The notes beneath the pieces are model-generated. The model was not told the DNA's origin, did not search any database, and saw only the letters and a program-made list of their open reading frames with translations. From NCBI GenBank assembly GCA_030432295.1, contig JAUIHI010000029.1, positions 24,046 to 88,045 on the forward strand: DNA of 64,000 nucleotides, read 5' to 3'. This document shows, in pieces, positions 50,229 through 59,039 of the stretch (positions are counted from its first letter, which is position 1; the number at the start of each line of letters is the position of its first letter). Made by a program: the position numbers and the translations under genes. Origin of the DNA: Anaerolineae bacterium (GTDB taxonomy: Bacteria > Chloroflexota > Anaerolineae > Caldilineales > Caldilineaceae).

Positions 50229-50493
50229 AGGGATGACAAGAGGAATGGTGCCGTGGCGCAACAGGCTACCCATTGTGTACATTTGCGCGTGGCAGACACT
50301 GCCGTTGGCCCTGCCGTATTCTTCGAGAATAAGCGCTGCCAGAAAATCCGCTGCGGTCATCGCTGGCTGTGGGGTAGGCGTGTTCCCGGCCCATCTCTTG
50401 CCAGCAGGGACCGGGGAAGTTGGCGCAGAGCCGCTGTACGGCCCGACACAACGCTGGATAGGGTTCGTCGGCAAAGCCCCAACCGTTGCTCAT
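50229..50493 (-). pseudogene. Frameshifted remnant of an acyl-CoA dehydrogenase N-terminus
   Basis: From 50493 one frame reads MSNGWGFADEPYPALCRAV, then RLCANFPGPCWQEMGREHAYP, as at the start of acyl-CoA dehydrogenases. A shift of one base then joins a second frame, AADFLAALILEEYG, RANGSVCHAQMYTMGSLLRHGT, which is the continuation of the same domain with a deletion after EEYG. The remaining ~300 residues are missing. It precedes the CoA-transferase gene, so an intact dehydrogenase may once have been part of that operon. Confidence 0.7.
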
Positions 50494-50542
50494 TGCCTGC
50501 TTCTGTGGCAGATCGGAATGTCAATCCGGCCTGGCGGAAAGA

Positions 50543-50572
50543 AAAGACCGGCGTCGAGCGACGCCGGTCTTT
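50543..50572 (-). terminator. Strong terminator of the sugar ABC operon
   Basis: Arms AAAGACCGGCGTCG (50543-50556) and its inverted copy (50559-50572); on the minus strand the hairpin is followed by a T-rich tract (TTTTCTTTCC). It can work in both directions. Confidence 0.82.
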
Positions 50573-50595
50573 GTCTGTCTGAATGCTGCGTACGC

Positions 50596-51966
50596 TTAGG
50601 CGCGCTCGAGTTCCATAATCTCTTGCATGGCATCGTGGGTGGCCTGGATGCCTTCGTCGAAGGAAGCGTCGCCGTAGAACAGGTCGGCAACCGTCTGCGC
50701 GTAGTTGTCCTGCAGCTCGGAGAAGCGCAGGTTGTCGGGCATGGGGAAGGGGCCAGGGATGCTGGCGTCGTTGTACATATCCAACACACGGCGGAAGATC
50801 GGGTGGGATTGGTTGAGCAGATCTTCGTTGCCCCACACCGAGCGACGGGCATTGGGCTGACCTGTGCCCTGCTCCAGGGCCGACCAGTTGCCAGCTTCGG
50901 TGGAGGTCAGGTAGAGCAACAGGTCCACAGATTTGTCCGGGGAGACTGTCGCCGAGGAAACCGAGTAGTTGGATGTGAAGGCTGTGTAGCCCCGGTCACC
51001 ATTCGGTCCCTTGGGGAAGAGCGCCCAGTCGTGACGGAAGCTATCCTCGATCTGGCTGGTGAAGTTGTTGACGCTGTAGGAGCCTGTGACCTGTGTGGCC
51101 AGGGTTCCTGAAACAAAGGTGAGACCGTCGGCCTCTTCGCGCATGGCTGCCGCACCGCGCTTCAGGCGCAGGTCCACAATCCACTGGGCGGCTTCCCGGT
51201 TGGCCGGGTCGGTAGCAAAGAGCATATTCTTGCGCTCGGCGTCCATCATATCCGAGCCATAGGCCCGAACCAGGGACTGGAAGTCGTAGTAGCTGCCGGG
51301 ATAGTAGTTGGTCCCGAAGATTTTGGCTTCTGTGTCTGTGGCTGCTTCGGCCAGGTCGGCGTACTGGTTCACATCCCAATCGTCGGTTGGGTAGGGCAAG
51401 CCTTTTTCGTCCAGGTAGTCCTGGTTGAAGACGACCAGGGCCGGGTTGCCGGGGTGGATTTCGTAGGGCAGGCCGTAGATCGAACCGTCCAACTTGCCAC
51501 CTTCCAGCGCGGTGGGGAAGAAGTCATCCAACTGGGCATCGTCAGCCCGGGCGGCCAGGTGTTCGTCCAGGTTAAGGAACATATCCTTGGAGGCCGAGAA
51601 GGGGAACCATTTGATGCCGCTGAAGGTGATGTCCCACAGGGTTCCAGAGGCAGAGCGGGCCAACTGAAGTTTTGCCATCTCGGCGTAGATGACCTCTTCG
51701 ATGACCAGATTCACATCTGTGTTTTGCTCGGCCCAGCGCTTGGAGAACTCACGCTGCCAGTCGTGCAGCACAGCGGCAAAGGTTGCCACGTGCATTTCGA
51801 TTTGGGCTGCGTCCGGAGCGGCGGCTTCGCTGCTGGCTGCGCTGCCACTTTCGGCAGGCGCTGAGGCAGGGGCTGCGGCGGGGGCGCAGGCTGCCAGGGC
51901 CAGGGTGGCCGTACCGGCACCCATCCATTTGAGCAGATCGCGTCGGCTCAGTTTTCGACTTGCCAT
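50596..51966 (-). CDS. Sugar ABC transporter substrate-binding lipoprotein
   Basis: 456 residues. The N-terminus combines a twin-arginine motif (SRRDLLK, residues 7-13) with a lipobox (LALAAC, Cys27), so it is a Tat-exported lipoprotein. An Ala/Ser/Pro tether follows. The body is of the family 1 extracellular solute-binding type: DVNLVIEEVIYAEMAKLQL, SGTLWDITFSG and DDWDVNQYADLAEAA. It captures a sugar or oligosaccharide. It is last of three genes (permease, permease, binding protein) and ends at a terminator. Confidence 0.93.
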   Translation of the reverse strand: MASRKLSRRDLLKWMGAGTATLALAACAPAAAPASAPAESGSAASSEAAAPDAAQIEMHVATFAAVLHDWQREFSKRWAEQNTDVNLVIEEVIYAEMAKLQLARSASGTLWDITFSGIKWFPFSASKDMFLNLDEHLAARADDAQLDDFFPTALEGGKLDGSIYGLPYEIHPGNPALVVFNQDYLDEKGLPYPTDDWDVNQYADLAEAATDTEAKIFGTNYYPGSYYDFQSLVRAYGSDMMDAERKNMLFATDPANREAAQWIVDLRLKRGAAAMREEADGLTFVSGTLATQVTGSYSVNNFTSQIEDSFRHDWALFPKGPNGDRGYTAFTSNYSVSSATVSPDKSVDLLLYLTSTEAGNWSALEQGTGQPNARRSVWGNEDLLNQSHPIFRRVLDMYNDASIPGPFPMPDNLRFSELQDNYAQTVADLFYGDASFDEGIQATHDAMQEIMELERA

Positions 51967-52063
51967 TTACTTCCTCCTTAGGTGAAAGGGTAGAACTGGG
52001 ATACTGCAAAGATACAAAGGCGCAAAGAGATAGGGAAAAACGCTTTGGCCTGGGGGTAACAAA

Positions 52064-52969
52064 TTAACCTTTGATACCGGACAGCACAATGCCCTGGACA
52101 AAATAACGCTGGGTAGCAAAGAAGAGCAGAATGACAGGTATAATCACCATCACCGAAGCAGCCATCAGTAGATGCTGGGTGGGTTCGCCGCCCATCTCTG
52201 GCTGGTTTTTGAAGTAGTTCAGCCCGACTGCCAGGGTGAACTTCTCTGGGAGTTGGAGATAGATGAGCGGGTTCACAAAGTCATTCCAACTACCGATGAA
52301 GGAGATGACCGCAATCGTCGCTACAACGGCTTTGCACAGGGGCAAAAGAATCTGCCAGAAGATGCGGAAATAGCTGGCCCCATCGATCAGCGCGGCCTCG
52401 TCCAAATCTTTGGGCAGGGAGAGGATGAACTGGCGCAGTAAAAAGATAGCGAAAGCGCCACCGCCAAACCAGGCTGGCAACCAGAGCGGGTAGAGTGTAT
52501 TGATCCAGCCCAACTTATGGAAGAGAATGAACTGGGGAATCAGTGTCACCTGGGCCGGCAGCATCATCGTGCCCAGAGTAATCATAAAAATTGTGTCACG
52601 GCCCCGGTAGCGGAAGCGGGCAAAGCTGTAGGCCACCAGAGAGGCGGACAGGACCGTGCCCAGTGTGCTGAGGGTGACAACAAAAAAGCTGTTATAGGTC
52701 CACAGGGCAAAGGGCACAATTGTAAGTGTTCTGGCGTAGTTGCTCCATTGCAGCACCTCTGGAATCCAAACCGGCGGGAATTTGGAGATTTCCTGGACAG
52801 TTTTCAGCGAACTCATTACAGTCCAGAAGAAGGGGAACAGAAACAACACGGCCAAAAGCAGTGCAATCAGATATAACACGCCCTGTTCGGCAGAGATGCC
52901 GCGGGATTCTTTGGTAACTCCACCACTGCTGGCTGGGGCTGGGGTAAAAGTGGGATTAGAAGTTGTCAT
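52064..52969 (-). CDS. Carbohydrate ABC transporter permease (MalG type)
   Basis: 301 residues, six hydrophobic segments. The EAA loop is LPKDLDEAALIDGASYFRIF, which docks an ATPase. N-terminal residues form a soluble tail with PAPASSG. Paired with the MalF-type gene that precedes it by 6 bp and with the binding-protein gene after it; together they form the membrane part of a CUT1 sugar importer. Confidence 0.95.
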   Translation of the reverse strand: MTTSNPTFTPAPASSGGVTKESRGISAEQGVLYLIALLLAVLFLFPFFWTVMSSLKTVQEISKFPPVWIPEVLQWSNYARTLTIVPFALWTYNSFFVVTLSTLGTVLSASLVAYSFARFRYRGRDTIFMITLGTMMLPAQVTLIPQFILFHKLGWINTLYPLWLPAWFGGGAFAIFLLRQFILSLPKDLDEAALIDGASYFRIFWQILLPLCKAVVATIAVISFIGSWNDFVNPLIYLQLPEKFTLAVGLNYFKNQPEMGGEPTQHLLMAASVMVIIPVILLFFATQRYFVQGIVLSGIKG

Positions 52970-52975
52970 GCCAGA

Positions 52976-53941
52976 TTATTCTCCTGCGTAGTAGACCCAG
53001 CGCTTGGATGAATAGAGTTGTATGTAAGTAAAGGTCAACAGAATCAGCACAAATATCCAGGCCAGGGCCGAGCCGTAGCCCATACGGAAGTAGGCAAAGG
53101 CTTGCTGGTAGATGTGCAGGGCGTAGAACCAAGTGGAGAAGGATGGCCCGCCCTGGGTCGCCACAAAGGCCAGGGTGAAGACCTTCAGCGCACCGATCAC
53201 ACCCAGAATCAGATTGAAGAGCAGGGTGGGGGAGATCATCGGCAGGGTGACGTTGCGGAATTTGGCCCAGCGACCCGCGCCGTCGATCTCGGCAGCCTCC
53301 AGCAGTTCCTGGGGTACACCCTGCAGCCCGGCCAGGAAGATGAGCATTGTATTACCCCCCACACCGGCCCACAGACTGATGATAATCAGCGCATCCATCG
53401 CCCAGAATTTGGATGTAAGCCAGCCAGGGCCTGGGATGCCGACCGCTTCCAACAGCATATTGACAGGGCCAATCGACGGGTGAAAGAGCCAAATCCAGAG
53501 AACAGCCAGGGCTACAGACGGGGTGAGATGGGGCAGAAAAAAGATTGTGCGGAAGACATTCGTGCCCTTCAACTTCTGGTTGAGCAAAATCGCCAGAAAG
53601 AGAGAGCCGAAAATCGTGAAGGGCACAACCAGTATGGAGTAGTTGAATGTACGTGCCAGCGACGGCCAAAACTGCTTGTCACCCGTGAAGGCCCGGGTGA
53701 AATTCGCCAGCCCAACCCATTCGGGCGGTGACAAGACATCGTATTCCATCAAACTGAAATAGGCCGAAGCAATAATTGGTCCGATCCAAAAAACGAGCAG
53801 ACCAACCAGCCAGGGCAACAGAAAAATATAGCCCCATTTCGCCTCGTTGGACTGCATTTCCGAGCGTGCTCCGGCCATGCGGGCCAGGATGCCGACTTGC
53901 TTTTGTGGATAGGCTCTGCCTGGGCTTGTGATCGCAGCCAT
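52976..53941 (-). CDS. Carbohydrate ABC transporter permease (MalF type)
   Basis: 321 residues. WGYIFLLPWLVGLLVFWIGP at the first helix; the EAA loop is VPQELLEAAEIDGAGRWAKF. First gene of the operon behind a strong promoter at 54078-54106. No ATP-binding protein gene is in the operon or nearby (the ATPase at 59208 belongs to the iron transporter), so a shared MsmK/UgpC-type ATPase elsewhere is assumed. Confidence 0.95.
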   Translation of the reverse strand: MAAITSPGRAYPQKQVGILARMAGARSEMQSNEAKWGYIFLLPWLVGLLVFWIGPIIASAYFSLMEYDVLSPPEWVGLANFTRAFTGDKQFWPSLARTFNYSILVVPFTIFGSLFLAILLNQKLKGTNVFRTIFFLPHLTPSVALAVLWIWLFHPSIGPVNMLLEAVGIPGPGWLTSKFWAMDALIIISLWAGVGGNTMLIFLAGLQGVPQELLEAAEIDGAGRWAKFRNVTLPMISPTLLFNLILGVIGALKVFTLAFVATQGGPSFSTWFYALHIYQQAFAYFRMGYGSALAWIFVLILLTFTYIQLYSSKRWVYYAGE

Positions 53942-54077
53942 TCATACCTCCAACTTCGTAGGGTCGGGACGCGGCAAGACGTCCAGACCTGAAAGTGATT
54001 CAGTTGTACGTGCAATTCAGTGTTAATTCTGGTAGAACAGGGGGAACATCACCATAACTTTGTGGGAATGCGCAGCT

Positions 54078-54106
54078 ATAGTAGCATTAGAAAGGATATA
54101 TGTCAA
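54078..54106 (-). promoter_or_regulatory. Promoter of the sugar ABC operon
   Basis: On the minus strand TTGACA (54101-54106), 17-bp spacer, TACTAT (54078-54083). It would give a leader of ~130 nt. Confidence 0.7.
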
Positions 54107-54119
54107 TTGAGTTTGGCCC

Positions 54120-54158
54120 GCGTTCGCGAAGGGGGACGCCAAATCCCTGTGCGAACGC
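54120..54158. promoter_or_regulatory. Inverted repeat GCGTTCGC...GCGAACGC, possible operator
   Basis: Perfect 8-bp arms 54120-54127 and 54151-54158, 23 bp apart, just upstream of the promoter of the sugar operon and 91 bp before the divergent kinase gene. A regulator site for both genes is possible. The 307-bp region between the genes has no other clear feature. Confidence 0.35.
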
Positions 54159-54248
54159 AGCAAAACTGTCTAAATCTCGGGGAAATCTGCTGAAAACTCG
54201 GCCATATTTCGTTGTTTCAGCATCTATTTGGGGAGATCGACACGCAAT

Positions 54249-55298
54249 ATGCTTGAACGTCCGCCACTTTCGGATGAGACGATTGCCCACTGTTTGCAGA
54301 GCCACTACGGGATTTCTGTTGGGTCAATCAGCTTCCTCCCCATCGGCTACGACGCTACTGCCTCGGTTTTTCGGGTCACTGCGCAGGACGGCACAGCCTA
54401 TTTTCTCAAAACCAAAAGCGTGCCACCTGCGCCCGCCAGCCTGGCCATTCCCAGCTTTCTGCGCGGCAGCGGTGTGGAACAGGTGGTCGCTCCTCTGCTG
54501 GCGGCGGACGGGATGTTGACTGCCCCTGTGGGCGATGGCTACACCGCCATTCTCTACCCCTTTGTGGAGGGCCGGATGGGCGCGAAGGGAGGACTCTCCC
54601 CGGACCAGTGGAGCGAATTCGGCCAGATTGTGCGCCGGTTTCACAGCGCGCACGTGCCGCCGGACCTGGCCGGACAGATGCGCCGGGAGCCTTTTGTGCC
54701 TCTCAAAGGCGAACTGGCCTGGGCGTTGCATCGGGAGATTGCCAGCGCCAGCTATGCGGATCCCATCCATCAGGAGTTGGCGGAATACTGGCGGGCGCGG
54801 GGCACTGAGATTGAAAAGATTTTGCGCCGGGCCGAAGAGTTGGGACGGATGGCCCAGGCCCGCCAGCCCGAAATCGTCCTCTGCCACGCGGATATTCACA
54901 CCTTCAATGTGATGGTGACACCCGAGGAACGGATTTACGTCATCGACTGGGACGAGACGATCCTCGCGCCCAAAGAGCGAGATTTGATGTTTCTGGTGGA
55001 TGGCACACAGGCAGATGGCGAAGCGCTCCATCCCAACGAAGCGCTTCCTCCTAATGAAGCCTCATTCCGCCAGGGCTATGGCCCCACAGAAGTGGACCCG
55101 GTGATACTGGCCTTCTATCGCTACGAATGGGCTGTGCAGGAGATCGCCGAGTTTGGCAAGCAGGTGCTCTGGTCGGAGGATGGCAGTGAGATTACCCGAC
55201 TGGACGGTCTGCGCCATTTTCGTGCCCTTTTCGATCCCGGCAGTGAGGTCGAGGAAGCCTATCGGACCGATTTATCATCTCAGAGGAAAAATTTGTGA
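54249..55298 (+). CDS. APH-type phosphotransferase
   Basis: 349 residues. LCHADIHTFNVMVTPEE gives the catalytic Asp and Asn, YVIDWDETILAPKERDLMFL the metal-binding Asp of the kinase fold. It phosphorylates a small alcohol or sugar and would fit an import system. Start ATG 54249 with GGGGAG ~13 nt away; a TTG at 54228 is possible. It reads away from the sugar ABC operon, sharing a control region. The stop overlaps the next gene's GTG start (GTGA, 55295-55298). Confidence 0.85.
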   Translation: MLERPPLSDETIAHCLQSHYGISVGSISFLPIGYDATASVFRVTAQDGTAYFLKTKSVPPAPASLAIPSFLRGSGVEQVVAPLLAADGMLTAPVGDGYTAILYPFVEGRMGAKGGLSPDQWSEFGQIVRRFHSAHVPPDLAGQMRREPFVPLKGELAWALHREIASASYADPIHQELAEYWRARGTEIEKILRRAEELGRMAQARQPEIVLCHADIHTFNVMVTPEERIYVIDWDETILAPKERDLMFLVDGTQADGEALHPNEALPPNEASFRQGYGPTEVDPVILAFYRYEWAVQEIAEFGKQVLWSEDGSEITRLDGLRHFRALFDPGSEVEEAYRTDLSSQRKNL

Positions 55299-56575
55299 AG
55301 CAGAGAATTAGCGAGCAACAGCAGGTCGTCGTAATCGGTGCGGGGGGCGCGGGTCTCTCCACCAGCTACTATCTGGCCCAAATGGGCATCGACCACATCA
55401 TTCTGGAACGGGGCGAAGTGGGCAACACCTGGGCCACCGAGCGCTGGGACAGCTTCCATCTGGTCAATCCCAACTGGGGGGTCCGGCTGCCCTCTTTTTT
55501 CTACGACGGGGACGATCCCGACGGCTTTCTCTCCCGGGACCAGACCGTCGATTATCTGCATCGCTATGCGGAACACATCGACGCGCCGGTCTACACCGGC
55601 ATCGAAGTCACTTCCCTCGCGCAGCAGGACGGCTGCTACCGGCTTGAACTTGGCGGTGGACGGGTGGTTGAGAGCCGGGTGGTGGTGGTGGCGACCGGTG
55701 CCTTTGGCCCGCCCAAATATCCCGCCTTTGCTGGCCAACTTCCGCCGGAGATTACCCAAATCCATTCGGCCCACTACAAAAACGCGGATCAGCTTTTCCC
55801 TGGCGCAGTGCTGGTGGTGGGGTCGGGTCAATCCGGCGCGCAGATTGCCGAAGACCTGCAAGACGCTGGGCGTCGGGTCTATCTTTCCGTCAGCAGCGCG
55901 GGCCGCCGTCCACGCCGTTACCGGGGCCGGGATTCGTCCTGGTGGATGCGGGAACTGGGCCACTTTGACCGCAATCTGGACAATATCAACGAAGAGACCC
56001 GTCAGCGGATGGCTAGCGGAGGTGGTGGGGGCAGTGGTTCGGGGCACGTGGGCGGCGGCAAAGGGGGGCACGACATCTATCTGCGCGCCTTCTGCCGGGA
56101 TGGGATGACACTGCTGGGTACGATTGCAGGGGCGGATGGAGATACCCTCGCCCTGCAACAGAACCTCCTGGAGAATCTGCGCCGGGCCGACCAGGCCGCG
56201 CTCGACTTCAAGCGGGCCATCGACGAACACATTGCCCAGACCGGTATGGATGCCCCCGCCGACGAACAGTCGGACCCGCCTGGACTGGAAGCGTGGCCGG
56301 GGGCAGAGAGTCCAACCAGCATTGACCTGCAAGAGGAAGGCATCACTTCCGTTGTCTGGGCCACGGGTTTTGGCTACAACTACGACTGGATCAAGTTGCC
56401 TGTGGGCGATGAGCGAGGCTATCCTGTGCAGAAGCGCGGGGTGACGGCGTGGCCGGGTCTCTATTTTATGGGGCTGCAATGGATGTATGGTTCAAAATCG
56501 GCCCAGTTTTTCGGTGTCCGGGAGGATGCGGAGTATGTGGCCGGGCACGTAGCGGAATTCTGCCGAGGTGGTTGA
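55295..56575 (+). CDS. Flavin-containing monooxygenase-like FAD/NAD(P) oxidoreductase
   Basis: 426 residues. Two dinucleotide sites: VVVIGAGGAGLSTSYYL (FAD) and VLVVGSGQSGAQIAEDL (NADPH); ILERGEVGNTWATERWDSFHL has the GxxWxxxR-W pattern of FMO-type enzymes, and SVVWATGFGYNYDWI is the ATG motif. It probably hydroxylates an N or S atom of a small compound. A Gly/Ser-rich insertion (ASGGGGGSGSGHVGGGKGG, ~residues 244-262) expands a short loop that reads SGHVGG in relatives. Start GTG at 55295, coupled to the kinase. Confidence 0.88.
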   Translation: MKQRISEQQQVVVIGAGGAGLSTSYYLAQMGIDHIILERGEVGNTWATERWDSFHLVNPNWGVRLPSFFYDGDDPDGFLSRDQTVDYLHRYAEHIDAPVYTGIEVTSLAQQDGCYRLELGGGRVVESRVVVVATGAFGPPKYPAFAGQLPPEITQIHSAHYKNADQLFPGAVLVVGSGQSGAQIAEDLQDAGRRVYLSVSSAGRRPRRYRGRDSSWWMRELGHFDRNLDNINEETRQRMASGGGGGSGSGHVGGGKGGHDIYLRAFCRDGMTLLGTIAGADGDTLALQQNLLENLRRADQAALDFKRAIDEHIAQTGMDAPADEQSDPPGLEAWPGAESPTSIDLQEEGITSVVWATGFGYNYDWIKLPVGDERGYPVQKRGVTAWPGLYFMGLQWMYGSKSAQFFGVREDAEYVAGHVAEFCRGG

Positions 56576-57001
56576 TGCACTAGGGTGTAATTTAAGTTGG
56601 GGGTAGGGTGGGGTTGCGACGACCGCACCGGGCTAAAGACCCAGAGCTATTGAGCGATGCCCCGTATTGGACATTAAAAAATTGATCGGGTAATGACGTA
56701 GGGGCGCTGCTTGCTGCGCCCCTACAGTTGCCCGGTTATTTTCTTAATTCACAAAACGGGGCTACAAAAGAGCCGAGCAGAAGACGGACTAGCCGGATTT
56801 ATCCGGCGTGGCTCGGTAGCCGGGCTACTCGAAAGTAGCCCGGTGTCTTTAGCGCTGGGCGGCACAGACGATTCTACTTCGCCCCAAATCTGAGTTGAAC
56901 CCGATACACTAAACCGGTTTGAACCATCGGTGCAAACGCGGTATAATAGGGCTGTCCCATCTTTCTTACCCCTCGAATCTTCTACGCAAAGGACCGTTCA
57001 C
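56576..57001. other. Intergenic region with hairpins and a promoter
   Basis: 426 bp. 56698-56725 is a perfect 10-bp hairpin (GTAGGGGCGC with GCGCCCCTAC). 56772-56817 can form a helix GCCGAGC/GCTCGGT around an inner hairpin GCCGGAT/ATCCGGC, and 56820-56843 is a hairpin CCGGGCTAC/GTAGCCCGG followed by TGTCTTT. 56627-56642 has CACCGGGCTAAAGACC, partly repeated inverted at 56840-56855. A promoter for the next gene is at 56919-56947. Confidence 0.6.
56919..56947 (+). promoter_or_regulatory. Promoter of the VOC gene
   Basis: TTGAAC (56919-56924), 17-bp spacer, TATAAT (56942-56947); the leader would be ~48 nt with AAAGGA before the ATG. Confidence 0.65.
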
Positions 57002-57424
57002 ATGCCTGTTGGAACCACAAATAAAGTCATCGCTGGCGGCGGTTGCCACCACATCGCCGTCCAGAGCCGGGACTGGGAAGCCTCGTTGCGCCTCTATCGG
57101 GACGTGCTGGGGATGCCGGTGGTGGCCCAGTTCGGCTCGCCGGAGCGCAAAGTCTGGCTGCTGGATATGGGCGATGGCAGCCACATTGAACTCTTCCAGC
57201 CCAAGGCCGACACCCCCGCGCCGGGCAGCCCGGCTCCCAACGATCCCGTTGCCCATTTCGCGTTGACCGCTACCGACACTCGCGCCGCCACCGAGCACGT
57301 ACGCGCGGCGGGCTACCAAATCACCGTCGAACCCAAAGATGTCGATTTGGGCAGTATGAAAGTGACAATCTCTTTCTTCCTTGGCCCCAACGGCGAGTCT
57401 ATCGAATTCTTTCAAGTGCATTAG
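57002..57424 (+). CDS. VOC family protein (glyoxalase/bleomycin-resistance fold)
   Basis: 140 residues in the two-module VOC fold: [21 protein letters not shown] (metal His) to SHIELFQ (Glu) and [19 protein letters not shown] to [10 protein letters not shown] (His/Glu). Metal-dependent lyase, isomerase or dioxygenase chemistry is possible; the substrate is unknown. ATG at 57002 with AAAGGA. Followed after 61 bp by the redoxin gene, likely in the same transcript. Confidence 0.88.
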   Translation: MPVGTTNKVIAGGGCHHIAVQSRDWEASLRLYRDVLGMPVVAQFGSPERKVWLLDMGDGSHIELFQPKADTPAPGSPAPNDPVAHFALTATDTRAATEHVRAAGYQITVEPKDVDLGSMKVTISFFLGPNGESIEFFQVH

Positions 57425-57485
57425 GCGTCGTTTGAAACCCGACACCCGACACCTGACACACGATACTATCCACAGGAGGATACCC

Positions 57486-58073
57486 ATGGCTTTTACCCTG
57501 CAAATCGGCGAGAGCGCCCCGGATTTCAAGCTGCCCGCCACCGATGGCAACACCTACGAACTGTCCGACTTTGACGATGCCGGTGTGCTGGTGGTCTGGT
57601 TCACCTGCAACCACTGCCCCTACGTCGTCGGCTCGGACGAAGTGACCCGCCAGACCGTCGAGAAGTTCGCGCCTCGCGGCGTGAAGTTCGTGGGCATCAA
57701 TGCCAACAGCAAAGTCACCCATCCCAACGACGACTTCCCCAGTATGGTGAAGCGTATGGAAGAGCAGAACTTTCCTTGGCTCTATCTCTACGACGAGACA
57801 CAGGAAGTCGCCTTGGCCTACGGCGCGCTGCGCACCCCCCACTTCTACGTTTTTGATGGGGATCGCAATCTGATCTACACCGGTCGCGGCGTGGACAGCC
57901 CCAAGGATACGTCAAAGATGACTGTCAACAATCTGGCCCAGGCCCTGGAAGAACATCTGTCAGGCAAGCCGGTCAGCGTGCCTCTGACCAATCCTCTGGG
58001 CTGCAATGTCAAGTGGGACGGCCAGGACGCCCATTGGATGCCCGCGGAGGCGTGTGATCTGGTCTTTGCGTAG
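57486..58073 (+). CDS. Thioredoxin-like redoxin (AhpC/TSA type)
   Basis: 195 residues. [15 protein letters not shown] at the start is the AhpC/TSA pattern and the active site is FTCNHCPYV, a CxxC pair in place of the single peroxidatic Cys, as in thiol-disulfide oxidoreductases. [20 protein letters not shown] is the cis-Pro region. It lacks a signal peptide, so it works in the cytoplasm. The GGAGGA before the ATG at 57486 is a strong ribosome site. The gene ends ahead of two hairpins. Confidence 0.9.
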   Translation: MAFTLQIGESAPDFKLPATDGNTYELSDFDDAGVLVVWFTCNHCPYVVGSDEVTRQTVEKFAPRGVKFVGINANSKVTHPNDDFPSMVKRMEEQNFPWLYLYDETQEVALAYGALRTPHFYVFDGDRNLIYTGRGVDSPKDTSKMTVNNLAQALEEHLSGKPVSVPLTNPLGCNVKWDGQDAHWMPAEACDLVFA

Positions 58074-58083
58074 ATCAACTCTA

Positions 58084-58117
58084 AGAAGTTCGACTTTTCG
58101 GAAAAAGTCGAACTTCT
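58084..58117. terminator. Hairpin GAAGTTCGACTTTT, terminator-like, second copy
   Basis: Arms 58084-58097 and 58104-58117, perfect 14 bp, 6-nt loop. The same hairpin is at 32442-32473. It ends the redoxin gene but has no T-run, so it may be a repeat rather than a terminator. Confidence 0.6.
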
Positions 58118-58118
58118 G

Positions 58119-58186
58119 TTGTATACACGGATAAAAAGGAACACGGATTTTGACTGATCCGTGTTCCTTTTTATCCGTGTATACAA
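58119..58186. repeat. Perfect 30-bp palindromic repeat
   Basis: Arms 58119-58148 and 58157-58186 are exact inverted copies with an 8-nt loop. Words are TTGTATACACGGATAAAAAG. Single arms are at 45841-45871 and a shorter palindrome at 59135-59193. It lies between convergent genes. Confidence 0.92.
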
Positions 58187-58205
58187 ACTCATTTCCAAAG
58201 CAGAC

Positions 58206-59039
58206 CTACTCCGGCAACTGAATCTCCGGGTGCGCCCGCACCAGCCGGGCCAGACTCAACCCCAAATCCTCCTGCAACTGAATCGTCAGCCCCCCGTCTA
58301 CAGGCAGCGCCACGCCGGTGATAAACGAAGCCGCGTCCGTGCACAGGAAGTGGACCGCGGTTGCGATGTCCTCCGGCTTGCCCACCCGGCGCACGGGATA
58401 TTGAGCCTCGAAGAAGGGGCGCATGGACGGGTTGTGGTCCCAGAAGCGGGCCTGCATATGCTCGGTGACAATGTGGCCGGGGCAGATGGCGTTGACACGA
58501 ATTCCCATCGGTCCCAAGTCCGTCGCCATCTGCCGGGTGAGGGCGATGACCCCGGCTTTGTTGACTTCGTAGGCCATTTTGCCCTGGGCCACCATCAGAC
58601 CGTGGGCCGACGAGATGCTCACAATCGCACCTCCTCCCTGCTTTTCCATGTGGGGTGCGGCATACTTCGCGCCCAGAAAGACCGACTTCAGCACCAGACT
58701 CATCGCGTGATCCCAGGCTGCTTCGCTCAGTGTCAACGCGCTGCCGTCCGGTTCCCGGCGACTCCAGGCGTTGTTGACCAGAATATCCAGCCGCCCCCAC
58801 AGTTCGACGGCCCGCTCGATCATTCCGCTGATCTGCTCCGGCTGGGTGATGTCCACTTTCAGCACTTCGGCCACGCCGCCTGCACTGCGGATGCGCTCTG
58901 CATTCTGTGCGGCTGCGTCCATATCCACATCCGCAATCAGCACCCGGGCCCCATCCGATGCCAGTTTGCGTGCGCTGGCCCCGCCGATTCCCTGCGCGCC
59001 GCCGGTGACAATAGCGACCCGATTGTCAAGTGATCCCAT
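58206..59039 (-). CDS. SDR family oxidoreductase
   Basis: 277 residues. TGGAQGIGGASARKL, NNAWSRREPD (in place of NNAG), SISSAHG and YEVNK mark an SDR; the end is TGVALPVDGGLTIQ. The change of the third NNAG residue to Trp is unusual but the Asn is kept. The ATG at 59039 is chosen as the one that places GSLDNRVAIVTGG at the normal spacing. Substrate unknown. Tail of ~25 residues beyond the common end. Confidence 0.87.
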   Translation of the reverse strand: MGSLDNRVAIVTGGAQGIGGASARKLASDGARVLIADVDMDAAAQNAERIRSAGGVAEVLKVDITQPEQISGMIERAVELWGRLDILVNNAWSRREPDGSALTLSEAAWDHAMSLVLKSVFLGAKYAAPHMEKQGGGAIVSISSAHGLMVAQGKMAYEVNKAGVIALTRQMATDLGPMGIRVNAICPGHIVTEHMQARFWDHNPSMRPFFEAQYPVRRVGKPEDIATAVHFLCTDAASFITGVALPVDGGLTIQLQEDLGLSLARLVRAHPEIQLPE

